A DNA stretch of 64,000 bases from Deltaproteobacteria bacterium (GCA_013349295.1 DUZW01000001.1:62001-126000), one strand, 5' to 3'. Positions 17,404-27,298 are shown, counted from the stretch's first letter. Notes: generated by a model from the letters alone, not told the origin. Numbers and translations are program-made.

Positions 17404-18171
17404 TCAACGTCGCTTCAACCATGCCTCTGGCCAGTGAGTAATATTCTGGTTCAGCTCACTCTCATTGAACGGCCAGGCTGGCTGCTCGATCACAAACTCA
17501 GGATGCCTGGCAGCAAAATCGCGCGCCGCCCAAGTCGGGTTGTCGGTTGCCCACTCCTGGTTCCCGCGCGGCACGTCAGCCAGGTCGTACATAATCCCAT
17601 CGGTAGCTACGATATACGAGCCAGGGGTCACCAAATCGGCATAGGCTTCCAACTCGTCGACGACGTGAGCATAGGTGTGGTTCGAGTCAAGGATCACCAG
17701 CACGATCTCACCTGGCTTCACCAAGGACTTCACCTGCGCGACGATTTCCGGCGCAGTGGAGCTGCCCTCTATCAGCGTGATGCGATCACTCAACGTGTGC
17801 GCTTCAATGGCTGCACGGTTGTGCAGCCGAATCTCGATATCGATGCCGATCACACGGCCTTTCTCCATCGCCTTGCACAGGCTGGAGTAGAAGATCAACG
17901 AGCCACCGTGGGCCACGCCGGTTTCGATGATCACATCGGGCTTGATCTGGAAGATCGCTTCCTGCATGCGGATCATGTCTTCGGGTAGCTGGATGACCGG
18001 TCGCCCCATCCAGCTGAAGGTGTACTGATATTTCTGGTTCCAGCCCACGCGCACCCATTCGCGGGAAATCGCCTCGAAGGCGACTTTCGAATAGAGGTCT
18101 AGTACCTTGGTTTGGCCTGCGTCATCCATCGTCAAGGTCTTGGCTTCTGTGTCCATAATCAGTCTCATCAT
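17404..18171 (-). CDS. CmcI-like (cephalosporin hydroxylase family) methyltransferase-fold protein
   Basis: A 255-residue protein of the CmcI family. Despite the name, its members have a SAM-methyltransferase fold and often sit in glycan or natural-product clusters. Visible features are WMGRPVIQLPEDMIRMQEAI, the SAM loop VIIETGVAHGGSLIFYSSL, VIGIDIEIR and the acidic motif VLVILDSNHTYAHV. It overlaps the preceding gene by 4 nt (ATGA), so it is the last gene of the glycosylation operon. A role as sugar O-methyltransferase is inferred, not shown. Confidence 0.82.
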   Translation of the reverse strand: MMRLIMDTEAKTLTMDDAGQTKVLDLYSKVAFEAISREWVRVGWNQKYQYTFSWMGRPVIQLPEDMIRMQEAIFQIKPDVIIETGVAHGGSLIFYSSLCKAMEKGRVIGIDIEIRLHNRAAIEAHTLSDRITLIEGSSTAPEIVAQVKSLVKPGEIVLVILDSNHTYAHVVDELEAYADLVTPGSYIVATDGIMYDLADVPRGNQEWATDNPTWAARDFAARHPEFVIEQPAWPFNESELNQNITHWPEAWLKRR

Positions 18172-19340
18172 TCGCTCCAGTCAATCAAATTCAGTTCAAT
18201 GCCAGCCTCGGCCAGCAGTTGCAGGTTTTCTTGTCGGTAGTTCGGGTTCATCAGGATGGCGGTGCATACACCGCGTCCGGGCAGATCGGCTGGCGATACG
18301 ATGGGATGGCCTGTACCCGGAATAAAGCGGCCCTGTTTGTTCGGATTCAGATCCACAACGCAATCGATCAAGGCGCATTGCGGATCGACCAGATTTGCAA
18401 ATGTCGCGCCTTTTGCGCCAGCACCCCACAAAGCCACTTTTCCGTTCTTACCCAGATCACGCAAGCGCGCTAACCAGTCATCTCGAAGCTTTTGTTCATC
18501 TGTCGCATACGCCGTCACCAGCCGCACCGTCTCACCAGCCATCGGCAAGGAGGCTTCGTCAACGTCCGCCACACAGGCTTCCAGCCAGAGATACTGCCCA
18601 CCGAAGATATGCTCAACTTGCTTCACGGCAAACCCCGCGCGCCGGAAGGCAAGCCCCAGAGACTCCGCAGTAAAGAGGGAGCAATGCTCGTAAAAGAAAT
18701 CCCAGATCACCCGGTGACGCAAAATCCACTCGACACAAGGTGTCTCGAAAAATACCCTGGCCTTCAGCGACGACTCGAGGGCTGTACGCACCGAGTGTAG
18801 AATTTCCAATGGCTCAGGGACGTGCTCGATCACATGGCGGCACACCACCACGTCAGCGGCAATATCGGTACAGCTTTGGTCGTAGTAGCAGGGACGAAAT
18901 TGCAGCTGGCCGCCCAAGTCAGTCAGCGGCCCCACATAGCTGGGGTCAAATCCAAAGCCCGTGTTGTTGGCTCCTGGGTAGTTGACCAGCTTCTTGAGGA
19001 AGTGCCCCTTGCCACAGCCTATCTCCACAATTGTACAATTGCGCACGCCTTGGCACTCCACCATGTCCCGTACCAGACCATCCAGATACGCATCGAAGTA
19101 GGCCGAGCACGACTGCGTATTGTCATAGTCTTCGCCGTAACTCAGGCGCGACAAATCGAACGCCTGGTTGAAGACAAATCCACAGGCGTCGCAAATCACC
19201 AAGTCGAGCTCTCCGCGCGTCACCGTGCGGGCTGCTTCCTGGCTATTCACCACCAAGTTCTGATGCACGGGAACTTGGAAACGCCGCAGAAAAGGTCTGA
19301 GTTGCGCGTTCTCGCACACCGGGCAGTGGTGTTGATTCAT
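18168..19340 (-). CDS. Zinc-finger C-methyltransferase-type sugar methyltransferase (390 aa)
   Basis: The three-part architecture of NDP-sugar C-methyltransferases is visible. An N-terminal zinc-binding domain has CPVC and a later CDAC. The SAM-binding core contains EIGCGKGHFLKKL with VVCRHVIEHVPEPLEI. The C-terminal Rossmann-like domain has the diagnostic GAGAKGATF and NPNKQGRFIPGTGHPI. It probably acts on a nucleotide-activated keto-sugar in the cytoplasm. It overlaps both neighbours by 4 nt. A second, only distantly similar member of the family is at 20215-21456. Confidence 0.82.
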   Translation of the reverse strand: MNQHHCPVCENAQLRPFLRRFQVPVHQNLVVNSQEAARTVTRGELDLVICDACGFVFNQAFDLSRLSYGEDYDNTQSCSAYFDAYLDGLVRDMVECQGVRNCTIVEIGCGKGHFLKKLVNYPGANNTGFGFDPSYVGPLTDLGGQLQFRPCYYDQSCTDIAADVVVCRHVIEHVPEPLEILHSVRTALESSLKARVFFETPCVEWILRHRVIWDFFYEHCSLFTAESLGLAFRRAGFAVKQVEHIFGGQYLWLEACVADVDEASLPMAGETVRLVTAYATDEQKLRDDWLARLRDLGKNGKVALWGAGAKGATFANLVDPQCALIDCVVDLNPNKQGRFIPGTGHPIVSPADLPGRGVCTAILMNPNYRQENLQLLAEAGIELNLIDWSE

Positions 19341-20218
19341 GGCTTCTCCCCATAGAGCATGTGCTCAAGGCCTTGCGTCAAAGTGAGTGCGGGGCGCCAC
19401 CCAAGCATCTTGAGCTTCAGGTTTTCGCCGACTAGCAAAGGTGGCTCACCAGGCCGCTCCGTGGCCAAGGCCAATACGGGTTCTGGATCAGCGCCCAGCA
19501 AGGATGCCACGGTTGTCACAACCTCGACCAGACGCGTAGGCTCTCCCGAGCAAACGTTGTACGCGCCGCAGGCTCCCTGGGTCAGTAACCTGACAAAACC
19601 CTCGGCCACATCGGATGCATACAGGAAATCACGGTACGCCATCAAGTTCACACCAAAAGGCGCACGCACGCCCCGGAAGACTTCGATCAGCGAAGGAATC
19701 AGACGGCTTGCAGATTCACCGAGGCCGAATGGCAGAAAAATACGTCCCCAAGCGCAAGGCACTTGGTGCTGATCGCAGACTACCCTCACCAGTCGCCGCG
19801 TCGCATCCTTGGCGGAACCGTAAAAAGTGGCTGGATTCAGCGGGGTGCTGTCTTCCCGGCAATAACCATGCGTCCAGTCATATTCAGCACATGTACCGGC
19901 TAGCACCACCTGTTGGCCGCCGGCAGCGCAAAAGGCCTCAACCAGCCGGGTTGTCGCTTCGGCCCAGCGAAGATTCAAAGGCGAAGTCCAGTATTTTCCG
20001 TGCTCTGCGTACCAAGCCAAGTGCAGCAGGTGGGTCGCCTGAGTTTTTTCCTGCAACGGAGCGAAGTCGGTAATGCTCAATAGGTCCGCTTCGACAAACG
20101 TGACCGAAGCCTGCATCCGGGCACGGCCGACAACAACCACTTCGATCCCACGATGTTGCAAGGCCCTGAGAACATAACGGCCAACGAACCCACTAGCGCC
20201 TGTCAGCAACACTCTCAT
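19337..20218 (-). CDS. NAD(P)-dependent nucleotide-sugar epimerase/dehydratase/reductase (SDR)
   Basis: A 293-residue extended short-chain dehydrogenase. The nucleotide-binding loop is GASGFVGRYV at the N-terminus and the catalytic Tyr-x-x-x-Lys is YGSAK. The Ser/Thr partner is plausible in LAGTCAEYDW. It would reduce or epimerise the keto group of the methylated CDP-sugar (inference from neighbours). 4-nt overlaps on both sides indicate one translational unit. Confidence 0.85.
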   Translation of the reverse strand: MRVLLTGASGFVGRYVLRALQHRGIEVVVVGRARMQASVTFVEADLLSITDFAPLQEKTQATHLLHLAWYAEHGKYWTSPLNLRWAEATTRLVEAFCAAGGQQVVLAGTCAEYDWTHGYCREDSTPLNPATFYGSAKDATRRLVRVVCDQHQVPCAWGRIFLPFGLGESASRLIPSLIEVFRGVRAPFGVNLMAYRDFLYASDVAEGFVRLLTQGACGAYNVCSGEPTRLVEVVTTVASLLGADPEPVLALATERPGEPPLLVGENLKLKMLGWRPALTLTQGLEHMLYGEKP

Positions 20219-21456
20219 GCGGTCTTAGCCTTCGAGACGTTAAGCTCAGGTACTGCCGTCACAAATTTGCCGCCCCATTCCTGTACATAGGCCAATTGCG
20301 CCATCACTTCTTCGCGCAAATTCCAGGGCAGGATCAAGATGAGGTCCGGCCGATCGGCCTTGAGATAGGCTTCATCCACGATGGGAATCCGGCTGCCCGG
20401 CATGCATTTTCCCTGCTTGGACGGGTTTTTATCGACCACATAGGGCAGCAGATCGGGCCGAGTGCCCGCGAAGTTCAACAGGGTATTGCCCTTAGCCGCC
20501 GCGCCGTAGGCGCCAACTTTTAACCCACGCCGCTTGGCGTCGATCAGGAACAGCACCAAATCATCCTTGAGCTTTTCGGCCCTGTGCTGGAATGCCTGGT
20601 AAAATGCTGGGGTGGTCATGCCCGCCTTAGCCTCCATCTCCAGCTGAGAAGCCACAGCGAGGCTGTGCTCATGGGCACCCGACTCACTGCGCTGCGCAAA
20701 CACGCGCAGACTACCGCCATGGGTCGGCAATTCTTCGACGTCAAACACTGTCAGCCCGTTGGCGGAAAAAATGCGCTGCACGGCGGTCAGCGACAAATAG
20801 GAGTAGTGTTCGTGATAGGCCGTGTCGAACTGGTTTTCCTGCACCATGCGCAACAGGTGGGGAAACTCAAAGGTGACCACACCCTGAGGCTTGAGCAACC
20901 GCGTGAAGCCTAAAACAAAATCGTTGATGTCAGGCACATGAGCCAGCACGTTGTTGGCAACCATCAAGTCGGCCTGTCTACCCGCCTGCACCAATTCCTC
21001 TGCCAATTCCACCCCGAAGAAGCGCTCGACGATGTCGATGCCTTTGCTGCGCGCGGCGCTGGCTGTACTGGTCGTGGGTTCAATACCGTAGCAGGAAAGA
21101 CCTGCCTGCTTCACATACTGCAACAGGTAGCCATCGTTGGCGGCCACCTCGACCACGCAGCTGCTGGCGTTCAGGCCGAAACGCTCGATCATCTGGCCAA
21201 CATAACGCTTCGCATGCGCCAGCCAAGTCGTGGAAAACGAACTGAAGTAGGCATAGTCCTGGGTGAATAGCGCTTCCCGTCCCGCGTGGTCTTCGGTCTG
21301 CACCAGCCAGCAGCTTTCGCAAACCAGGATACGTAATGGGAACCAGATTTCGGGGGCACGAACTGCCTCTTCGGTCAGGTAAGCATTCGAGGGCGGAGCA
21401 TTGCCCAAATCGAGGAACGGCAAGTGCAATTCGCTGCCACAGTGACGGCAGTTCAA
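20215..21456 (-). CDS. TylCIII-like NDP-hexose 3-C-methyltransferase
   Basis: A 413-residue member of the sugar C-methyltransferase family. The N-terminal zinc motif CRHC pairs with ILVCESCWLVQ. The SAM-binding signature is EVAANDGYLLQYVKQ, followed by ANNVLAHVPDINDFV, the conserved YHEHYSYLSL and THGGSLRVFAQ, and the C-terminal YGAAAKGNTLLNF. Homologues such as TylCIII add a methyl branch at C3 of a 4-keto-6-deoxyhexose. With rfbF and rfbG next door the likely substrate is a CDP-linked sugar. It overlaps both neighbours by 4 nt. Confidence 0.85.
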   Translation of the reverse strand: MNCRHCGSELHLPFLDLGNAPPSNAYLTEEAVRAPEIWFPLRILVCESCWLVQTEDHAGREALFTQDYAYFSSFSTTWLAHAKRYVGQMIERFGLNASSCVVEVAANDGYLLQYVKQAGLSCYGIEPTTSTASAARSKGIDIVERFFGVELAEELVQAGRQADLMVANNVLAHVPDINDFVLGFTRLLKPQGVVTFEFPHLLRMVQENQFDTAYHEHYSYLSLTAVQRIFSANGLTVFDVEELPTHGGSLRVFAQRSESGAHEHSLAVASQLEMEAKAGMTTPAFYQAFQHRAEKLKDDLVLFLIDAKRRGLKVGAYGAAAKGNTLLNFAGTRPDLLPYVVDKNPSKQGKCMPGSRIPIVDEAYLKADRPDLILILPWNLREEVMAQLAYVQEWGGKFVTAVPELNVSKAKTA

Positions 21457-22013
21457 ACGCGTACTCCTTCGAAATCAGATGTGATCAGCGGATGTCCGGC
21501 ATCGCGGGCGGACAGTTCGGTGATGGCAAGTGGCCAGGCAATTCCCAGGCGTGGATCGGCTGGATTCAGACCACCTTCGGCCTCGGCGGCATAGGCTTCG
21601 GAATGGCAGTAGAGCAGTTCCACATCATCCGTCAGCGCCTGAAAGCCATGGGCAAAGCCCTCCGGGATCAGCAAGGCGCAGCCGTTCTCTGCAGAGAGCC
21701 GCTCGGCGTGCCAGTGCAGAAAAGTCGGCGAGCCAACCCGCAGATCAATCGCCACATCCCAGACTTCGCCGCGAATGCAGGACACCAGTTTCATCTCAGA
21801 ATGAGGCGGGCGCTGAAAATGCATCCCACGCACGGTTCCCTGCCTGACCGTGTAGGTATGGTTGATTTGGGCAATGGGTTTAATCCAACCAACATCCGCC
21901 AACTCCTCGACACAAAACACGCGAGACAAAAAGCCGCGAATGTCACCCTGGCGCTGGCGTTTGACGAGCTTCAAACCGCTCAGGGGAGAATCCAGCACCG
22001 TGAACCTGCTCAT
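21453..22013 (-). CDS. dTDP-4-dehydrorhamnose 3,5-epimerase-like protein (RmlC family)
   Basis: A 186-residue RmlC-type cupin: DIRGFLSRVFC, GTVRGMHFQRPPHSEMKLV (the His of RGMH is the family's catalytic base), GEVWDVAIDLRVGSPTF and the conserved IPEGFAHGFQAL. It epimerises C3/C5 of a 4-keto-6-deoxy nucleotide sugar. The usual rmlA/rmlB/rmlD partners are absent here, and rfbF/rfbG are adjacent, so a CDP rather than dTDP substrate is inferred. Confidence 0.88.
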   Translation of the reverse strand: MSRFTVLDSPLSGLKLVKRQRQGDIRGFLSRVFCVEELADVGWIKPIAQINHTYTVRQGTVRGMHFQRPPHSEMKLVSCIRGEVWDVAIDLRVGSPTFLHWHAERLSAENGCALLIPEGFAHGFQALTDDVELLYCHSEAYAAEAEGGLNPADPRLGIAWPLAITELSARDAGHPLITSDFEGVRV

Positions 22014-23068
22014 GCCAAGGCCACATAAGCGGCAATTTCTGCCTCACACAAAGTCCGCGCATCGACCCCCTCATGGTGCGCCCGATACCAAGCCATCGTG
22101 CGTCTCACCGCATCGACCAAGGCCCATTTCGAGCTAACGCCCAGCGTCATCCGCACCTTGGCCGTCTCCAGTGCCAGCCACCCTGCTTCATGCGGTCCTT
22201 CCATGCCATCACCATAGCGCACCTCGCCGCTCCCATAGGCAACATGAGCCAGTTCCACCACCTCACGGACCGTAGCCGCCTCATGGGTAGGCGGGCCAAA
22301 GTTATAAGCATCGGCCAATTCAGGTTGCCCCCACAGCTTCTGCGCTAGAGTCAAATACCCCCCCAGAGGTTCCAGCACATGCTGCCAAGGACGAATGGCC
22401 TGCGGTCGCCGAATCTCCAAGGTCTGAGCAGACTGCCAGGCACGTACAGCGTCCGGAATCAGCCGGTCTACCGACCAATCACCACCGCCAATCACATTGC
22501 CGGCTCGGACACTCGCTACTGCAACCCCCTGTTCGAGAAGAAAGGCATCGCGATAGCTGGCGATAACGATTTCGCTCGCTGCCTTGCTGGCGCTGTAGGG
22601 ATCGTGGCCGCCCAAGACGTCAACCTCACGGTAAGGGTAGGGCCACTCTTTATTGCGATATACCTTGTCGGTAGTTACCATCACCGCCACACGTACACTA
22701 TCCAGCCCTCGCAGGGCATCAAGCAGGTGTGCTGTGCCCATAACATTGCTGGCAAAGGTCGCCAACGGTTCGCGGTAACTGACCCGAACAAGCGGTTGTG
22801 CAGCAAGATGCAGCACAATCTCCGGCTGCACCAGGCGCACAATAGCTGCCAGCGCTGCCGCATCGCGAATATCGCAGAAATGACTGTCCATACCGGTTGC
22901 GACACTGGCCCGCTCGAACAAATTGGGCATGGTGTTCGGGGGCAGAGAGATACCGATAACTTGCGCACCCAGCCGTCGCAGCCACAGTGCCAACCAACCA
23001 CCCTTGAAGCCGGTATGACCAGTGAGAAGGACGCGTTTACCGTGCCAGAAATCCGCACTCGGTTGCAT
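22010..23068 (-). CDS. rfbG: CDP-glucose 4,6-dehydratase
   Basis: Converts CDP-glucose to CDP-4-keto-6-deoxyglucose using bound NAD. 352 residues from ATG 23068, which overlaps the rfbF stop (TGATG). An upstream start giving five more residues is less likely. Motifs: GHTGFKGGWLALWLRRLGA (Rossmann loop with the RfbG-specific FKGGW), VTTDKVYRNKEW, catalytic YSASKAASE, and NVIGGGDWSVDRLIPD. Confidence 0.94.
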   Translation of the reverse strand: MQPSADFWHGKRVLLTGHTGFKGGWLALWLRRLGAQVIGISLPPNTMPNLFERASVATGMDSHFCDIRDAAALAAIVRLVQPEIVLHLAAQPLVRVSYREPLATFASNVMGTAHLLDALRGLDSVRVAVMVTTDKVYRNKEWPYPYREVDVLGGHDPYSASKAASEIVIASYRDAFLLEQGVAVASVRAGNVIGGGDWSVDRLIPDAVRAWQSAQTLEIRRPQAIRPWQHVLEPLGGYLTLAQKLWGQPELADAYNFGPPTHEAATVREVVELAHVAYGSGEVRYGDGMEGPHEAGWLALETAKVRMTLGVSSKWALVDAVRRTMAWYRAHHEGVDARTLCEAEIAAYVALA

Positions 23069-23838
23069 CACCACACCTTCCAAGGTGCCTTACCGGAAGC
23101 CCACAGATCTTCCAATAAATTTTTCTCACGCAACGTATCCATTGGTTTCCAGAAACCAGTATGCTCGAAGGCACGCAACTGGTCGTTGGCCGCCAGCTCC
23201 GCCATTGGCTCCAACTCCCAGCTGGTACCATCACCGGCGATGGTATCGATCACCTTGGGAGAAAGCACGAAAAAGCCACCATTGATCCAGCCACCATCAC
23301 CACGAGGCTTCTCAATGAAACCCCGCACGGCATCCCCCTCGCGTACCAAGGAGCCAAAGCGACCCGGGGGCAATACCGCCGTTACCGTCGCCAACTTGCC
23401 ATGCGCCTTATGGAAAGAAATGGATGCGGTAATATCCACATCCGCCACACCATCGCCATAAGTGAAACAAAAGGCGTCTTCGTCCTTAAGATACTCGGAA
23501 ACTCGCTTCAGACGGCCGCCGGTCATAGTCTCTTCTCCGGTATCCACCAGCGTCACACGCCAAGGCTCTGCTTTCCGCTCATGCACTTCCATGCGGTTAT
23601 GCGCCATATCAAAAGTCACGTCCGACATGTGCAGGAAGTAATTGGCGAAATATTCCTTTATCAGATAACCCTTGTAACCGCAACAGATCACAAATTCATT
23701 CACGCCGTGCGCGGAATAGCTCTTCATGATGTGCCAGAGTATCGGCCTGGCACCAATTTCGATCATCGGCTTGGGACGCAATTGAGATTCTTCTGAAATC
23801 CGCGTCCCAAGGCCACCAGCAAGAATTACGGCCTTCAT
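23068..23838 (-). CDS. rfbF: Glucose-1-phosphate cytidylyltransferase
   Basis: Makes CDP-glucose from CTP and glucose-1-phosphate, the first committed step of the CDP-sugar branch. The 256-residue product has the nucleotidyltransferase signature [20 protein letters not shown], then [30 protein letters not shown] and [11 protein letters not shown], all typical of RfbF. It begins the 4-nt-overlap gene train down to 17404 and lies 84 bp after the TPR-methyltransferase gene. RfbH, needed for 3,6-dideoxyhexoses, is not in the window. Confidence 0.95.
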   Translation of the reverse strand: MKAVILAGGLGTRISEESQLRPKPMIEIGARPILWHIMKSYSAHGVNEFVICCGYKGYLIKEYFANYFLHMSDVTFDMAHNRMEVHERKAEPWRVTLVDTGEETMTGGRLKRVSEYLKDEDAFCFTYGDGVADVDITASISFHKAHGKLATVTAVLPPGRFGSLVREGDAVRGFIEKPRGDGGWINGGFFVLSPKVIDTIAGDGTSWELEPMAELAANDQLRAFEHTGFWKPMDTLREKNLLEDLWASGKAPWKVW

Positions 23839-23922
23839 AACTACTCCAATTTATTCCCTCAACCTTCGGAAACCAAGAGATCCCTCAGCCCTTCCGTTGT
23901 TGAAAGAATAACGCTATACGAA

Positions 23923-26553
23923 CTAATGAGTCGGCTTCTGTACCCAGAACTGATACATTCCCTTAAATGTGTCCGGGTTATCAGCTTCAAACATATCCCA
24001 AAAATCCAGATTGGTCATCTGACTATCACCCGGGAACCTAGAACGGTATGAAGAACCGATGGCTGGTGTCTCCAGAACAAAACCGATAAAGATCAAATCG
24101 AGCAATTCCAATGCATGCTTAATTTGCGGAAGCGTAAAAAGGTGTTCCTGGCAATGAAACAAAAGATCCCGGCATGAGCTTGTCTCGAAAAAGTCCCTGC
24201 GACGAGTAACTTGCTTAGCCATCTCGGAGTCAGCCATGGCAACAATATCCTGCCGACACCGGCGAATATCACTTGCATTAGAGGTGTAGCCGCATTGTTC
24301 GATATAACGCTTGGCTGAGTCGATATCCTTGCGCGCCAAGTCGCTATAAAACCCCAGACGCATGAATCCGCCCGGCCTGAGCATGGAACATAGTATCTTC
24401 CAGCCCGCCAATGGATCCCTCAGGTGATGCAAGACCCCCACCGACTCTATAACATCAAATTGAAGATCACTCGAACTCAATTTCATTATGTCGGCCTGCA
24501 TATATTCTATGTTATCCAAGCCGAGCTCGCGCGTCTTGCGTACGGCATATCCAAGGCTCGTCAAACTCAAATCGACGGCAAGCACCTTGGATTTTCGGAA
24601 TCGCTGCGCCGTCTCAATGGGGTGTTGTCCGGTACCGCACCCAGCGACGAGAATATTCGCCCGATCGTCGATCCCTGCGGAAGGAAACAGCACCAGCGGG
24701 AATAGCAGCCGCAAATAGTCCTCGACCGCCATATCACCAACGGTGGCAGGTAAACTAGTCCATTTTGGATAGGGATTCTCCTCATACTGCCGTTGGACCA
24801 AAATGGAGACCTCATCCTCGATCGCGGTCAGCCGTTTGATATCGGCACGATAGCGCTGTTCCGTCAAGGGCTCCGCGACCTGCACCACCAACAACTCGCT
24901 TACAACATCAGGCCAGGCCCGTCCCAAAAGCAATGCGGCATCAGGCAGAGAGCACAACGGGAAATAAGATGCCAAAGCCACAAGTTTAAGCACCGGAATA
25001 TCCCCGGATGATTCAAGCATACGCTCGATCTCAACTCGCAACAAATCAGCAATCTCGATTTCTCCTGCCTCATACGAAAACACATATTCATTGATAAAAC
25101 ATTGACGTGCGAGAGAACAATAAAAACGCAACTCCGCATCGTCCGGCACACACGAACCTGCAGCATTAAAGGCATCCCGAAGCAAATTCTTCCGAACCAT
25201 TGTCAGAAATTGCTCCAGTCCGATATCGCATACAGGGATTGTTTCCATCAAGCAACGAAGCACGGGATTTTCGAAAAACGCCCGCAGCCCATCTTTTTCA
25301 AACAGCTCACGCTTCTCCAATCGCCTCGGCCAAGCAAGCATGGCGCGCCCTATGGCCTCCCGGATGACGCGATCCGGCTTCAATAGATTGATACTCACCG
25401 CAGCCAGATCTCCGGGCCTTCCCCAAGGCTCGGACATGGCACGAACTATCAAAGAGCGATTTTCATCATCGTCTTGAATATTCCCAAGGTTCTTTGCACA
25501 CTGAACAAAAGCACTTTTTGCCGCAGGTAATTCCTTGATACGCAGTGAACCCTTGATCGCATCAAGCGCCAGCTCCCATTTCCCCTCCCGAACCAACGCA
25601 ATGCCCCAATTGGCATAAAAATCTGCCCTGCCGGGTAACTGCCGACAAGCCGATTCAAAAGCGATCTGAGCATGCGCTAGATCCCCTGTTTGCAAATAAA
25701 TAGCGCCCAAGTTGTTGTAAACCTCTCCCTGGTTTGGGTCGATAGCCAAAGCTCTTTCATAAGATGTTCGTGCATCGGAAATACGAGCAACTTGCTGCTG
25801 CGCGATACCCAGAGTGGCCCAAGCATTCGCATGGCCTGGAAATTTCGCCGTAGCATGTTCAAGAATATCCAAAGCTTCTATTTGCCTGCCGGCTAAATGA
25901 TAGCATTCCCCCAACTCGACCAATATCATTGCATTATCGGGTTCCAATCGGGCTGCCCGTTCAAGAGCGGCGATCGCATCATCCCCGCGCCCTACCCGTA
26001 AATAAAGGCGTGCCAACATCTGCCAGATACCAACAAGAAACGGCTTCTTGGCGACTGCAGCCTCGCCGTGCACTATGGCAGCGCCAAAATCATTTCTTCG
26101 CATCTGGAGCTGGGCGCGGTTCGCGTGGGCCTCGGCAGACTGCGCCAATTTGATGGCTTGGCAAAATAGGGCATCGGCCTCATCCAGACGCTGTTCCGCC
26201 ATCCGGACGATACCCAAAACAACCATGGCCTGCGGGCAGCCGGGGGCTAGCGCCATAGCCCCCTCCGCCAGCGGAATTGCCTCCCCCAACCTCTGCTGCC
26301 TTATTCGAATAACGGCCAAGGCTCGTTGCGCAACCGGATTCTGCGGCTCTATGGCTAGCGCTCTGAGCGCCGCCTTTTCAGCATCGTCCAGCATTCTCAA
26401 CTGCGGCAAAATCAGCGCCAGCAGCGCCCAAGCATCCGCTCTATCAGGTTCCGCCGCCACCACGGAATATCCAATATCAACAGCTTGGTGCCACTGCCCT
26501 GCCTCTCGTAACGCTTCCGCCTTGGCAAGGGCTGGTTCGTTATTGTCAGTCAT
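23923..26553 (-). CDS. TPR repeat - SAM methyltransferase fusion
   Basis: An 876-residue protein. About ten TPR units fill residues 5-340 (for example ATLGIAQQQVARISDARTSY, NNLGAIYLQTGDLAHAQIAF). A helical linker follows to about 600. Then comes a class I methyltransferase: YEENPYPKW (a motif common in this fused family), ILVAGCGTGQHPIETAQRF, VLAVDLSLTSLGYA and SVGVLHHLRDPLAGW. Such TPR-methyltransferases are frequent neighbours of TPR-GT41 proteins and may methylate a glycan or the acceptor protein. The Shine-Dalgarno AAAGGAG is well placed before ATG 26553. Confidence 0.85.
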   Translation of the reverse strand: MTDNNEPALAKAEALREAGQWHQAVDIGYSVVAAEPDRADAWALLALILPQLRMLDDAEKAALRALAIEPQNPVAQRALAVIRIRQQRLGEAIPLAEGAMALAPGCPQAMVVLGIVRMAEQRLDEADALFCQAIKLAQSAEAHANRAQLQMRRNDFGAAIVHGEAAVAKKPFLVGIWQMLARLYLRVGRGDDAIAALERAARLEPDNAMILVELGECYHLAGRQIEALDILEHATAKFPGHANAWATLGIAQQQVARISDARTSYERALAIDPNQGEVYNNLGAIYLQTGDLAHAQIAFESACRQLPGRADFYANWGIALVREGKWELALDAIKGSLRIKELPAAKSAFVQCAKNLGNIQDDDENRSLIVRAMSEPWGRPGDLAAVSINLLKPDRVIREAIGRAMLAWPRRLEKRELFEKDGLRAFFENPVLRCLMETIPVCDIGLEQFLTMVRKNLLRDAFNAAGSCVPDDAELRFYCSLARQCFINEYVFSYEAGEIEIADLLRVEIERMLESSGDIPVLKLVALASYFPLCSLPDAALLLGRAWPDVVSELLVVQVAEPLTEQRYRADIKRLTAIEDEVSILVQRQYEENPYPKWTSLPATVGDMAVEDYLRLLFPLVLFPSAGIDDRANILVAGCGTGQHPIETAQRFRKSKVLAVDLSLTSLGYAVRKTRELGLDNIEYMQADIMKLSSSDLQFDVIESVGVLHHLRDPLAGWKILCSMLRPGGFMRLGFYSDLARKDIDSAKRYIEQCGYTSNASDIRRCRQDIVAMADSEMAKQVTRRRDFFETSSCRDLLFHCQEHLFTLPQIKHALELLDLIFIGFVLETPAIGSSYRSRFPGDSQMTNLDFWDMFEADNPDTFKGMYQFWVQKPTH

Positions 26554-26638
26554 GCGCCTGCTCCTTTATCGGCAGCGAAGAAATGCCGGGCCTGCCGCTA
26601 CCCCGGCAACCCGCCGAACCATAGCCCCTCTTTTTTCC

Positions 26639-27298
26639 TTAGCCATGTTTGATCACCATTCCCTGCCCCGTGGGAAGCTCGAGAACCAGGTGGTTATGGT
26701 TGTTGCTAAACAAAATGTCCTCCGCCTCTTTCTGCTTGCCGTAAAATACCCAGCCGTAGTCGTCCAAGATCACCATGCCGCCAGGCATAACCCGGCTCCA
26801 ACGATGCTCCAATGCGGCTTTCTCGGCCTCGGCATTGTTCATGTCGATGTGCATGAACGCAATTTTCTCGGGGCAGCCCAAAGCAAAGCTGTCGGGGATG
26901 TACCCTTTTACCAGCCTAACGTTCTTGGCAAACGCGAACCTTTTCTTGACCTTGTCATATAGCGACTCGTCCAGACCTTCAATCGGTTCATGGGCATCAC
27001 CATCCTTGAAGTCGAACGGATCTATTGCTTATCCAGTTTCGTAAAGTTCAATGCGTCGATGACAATGTGGGCGCCGGTGCCATGCAACACGCCGCATTCA
27101 ACAAAATCCCCCTCCAAGTGCGAGCAATGCCTTGCTGCCCAGTAGAGAACAGCCCTGCGCCAGATAATGCCTTTTCGATTTTTGCATTACTGTGCCTAGC
27201 AAATGCCTCGACAAACGTGTTGTCACTCAGAAAATGACAACTGCTTTTCCCAGGTAATCAAATTGTCCGAGGCGTGAATGTGTTCGAAATTTGGCATC
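26639..27298 (-). pseudogene. TylF/MycF-family methyltransferase, multiply frameshifted
   Basis: The start (MPNFEHIHASDNLITWEK) is in one frame. FLSDNTFVEAFARHSNAKIE is in a second, HLEGDFVECGVLHGTGAHIV with IDALNFTKLDK in a third. DPFDFKDGDAHEPIEGLDES through to the C-terminal LPTGQGMVIKHG is in a further shift. End to end this spells a TylF-like sugar O-methyltransferase with its SAM and metal-binding segments (FVECGV, MHIDMNNAEAE, GGMVILDDYGW). At least three indels disrupt it, including one next to a premature stop at DKQ. Only an 80-codon C-terminal piece remains open, too short to be active. Confidence 0.82.

Noticed and set aside
17221-17988. 255-codon plus-strand frame starting in the T-rich tract
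   Set aside because: It is mostly antisense to the CmcI-like gene and begins in a simple-sequence repeat.
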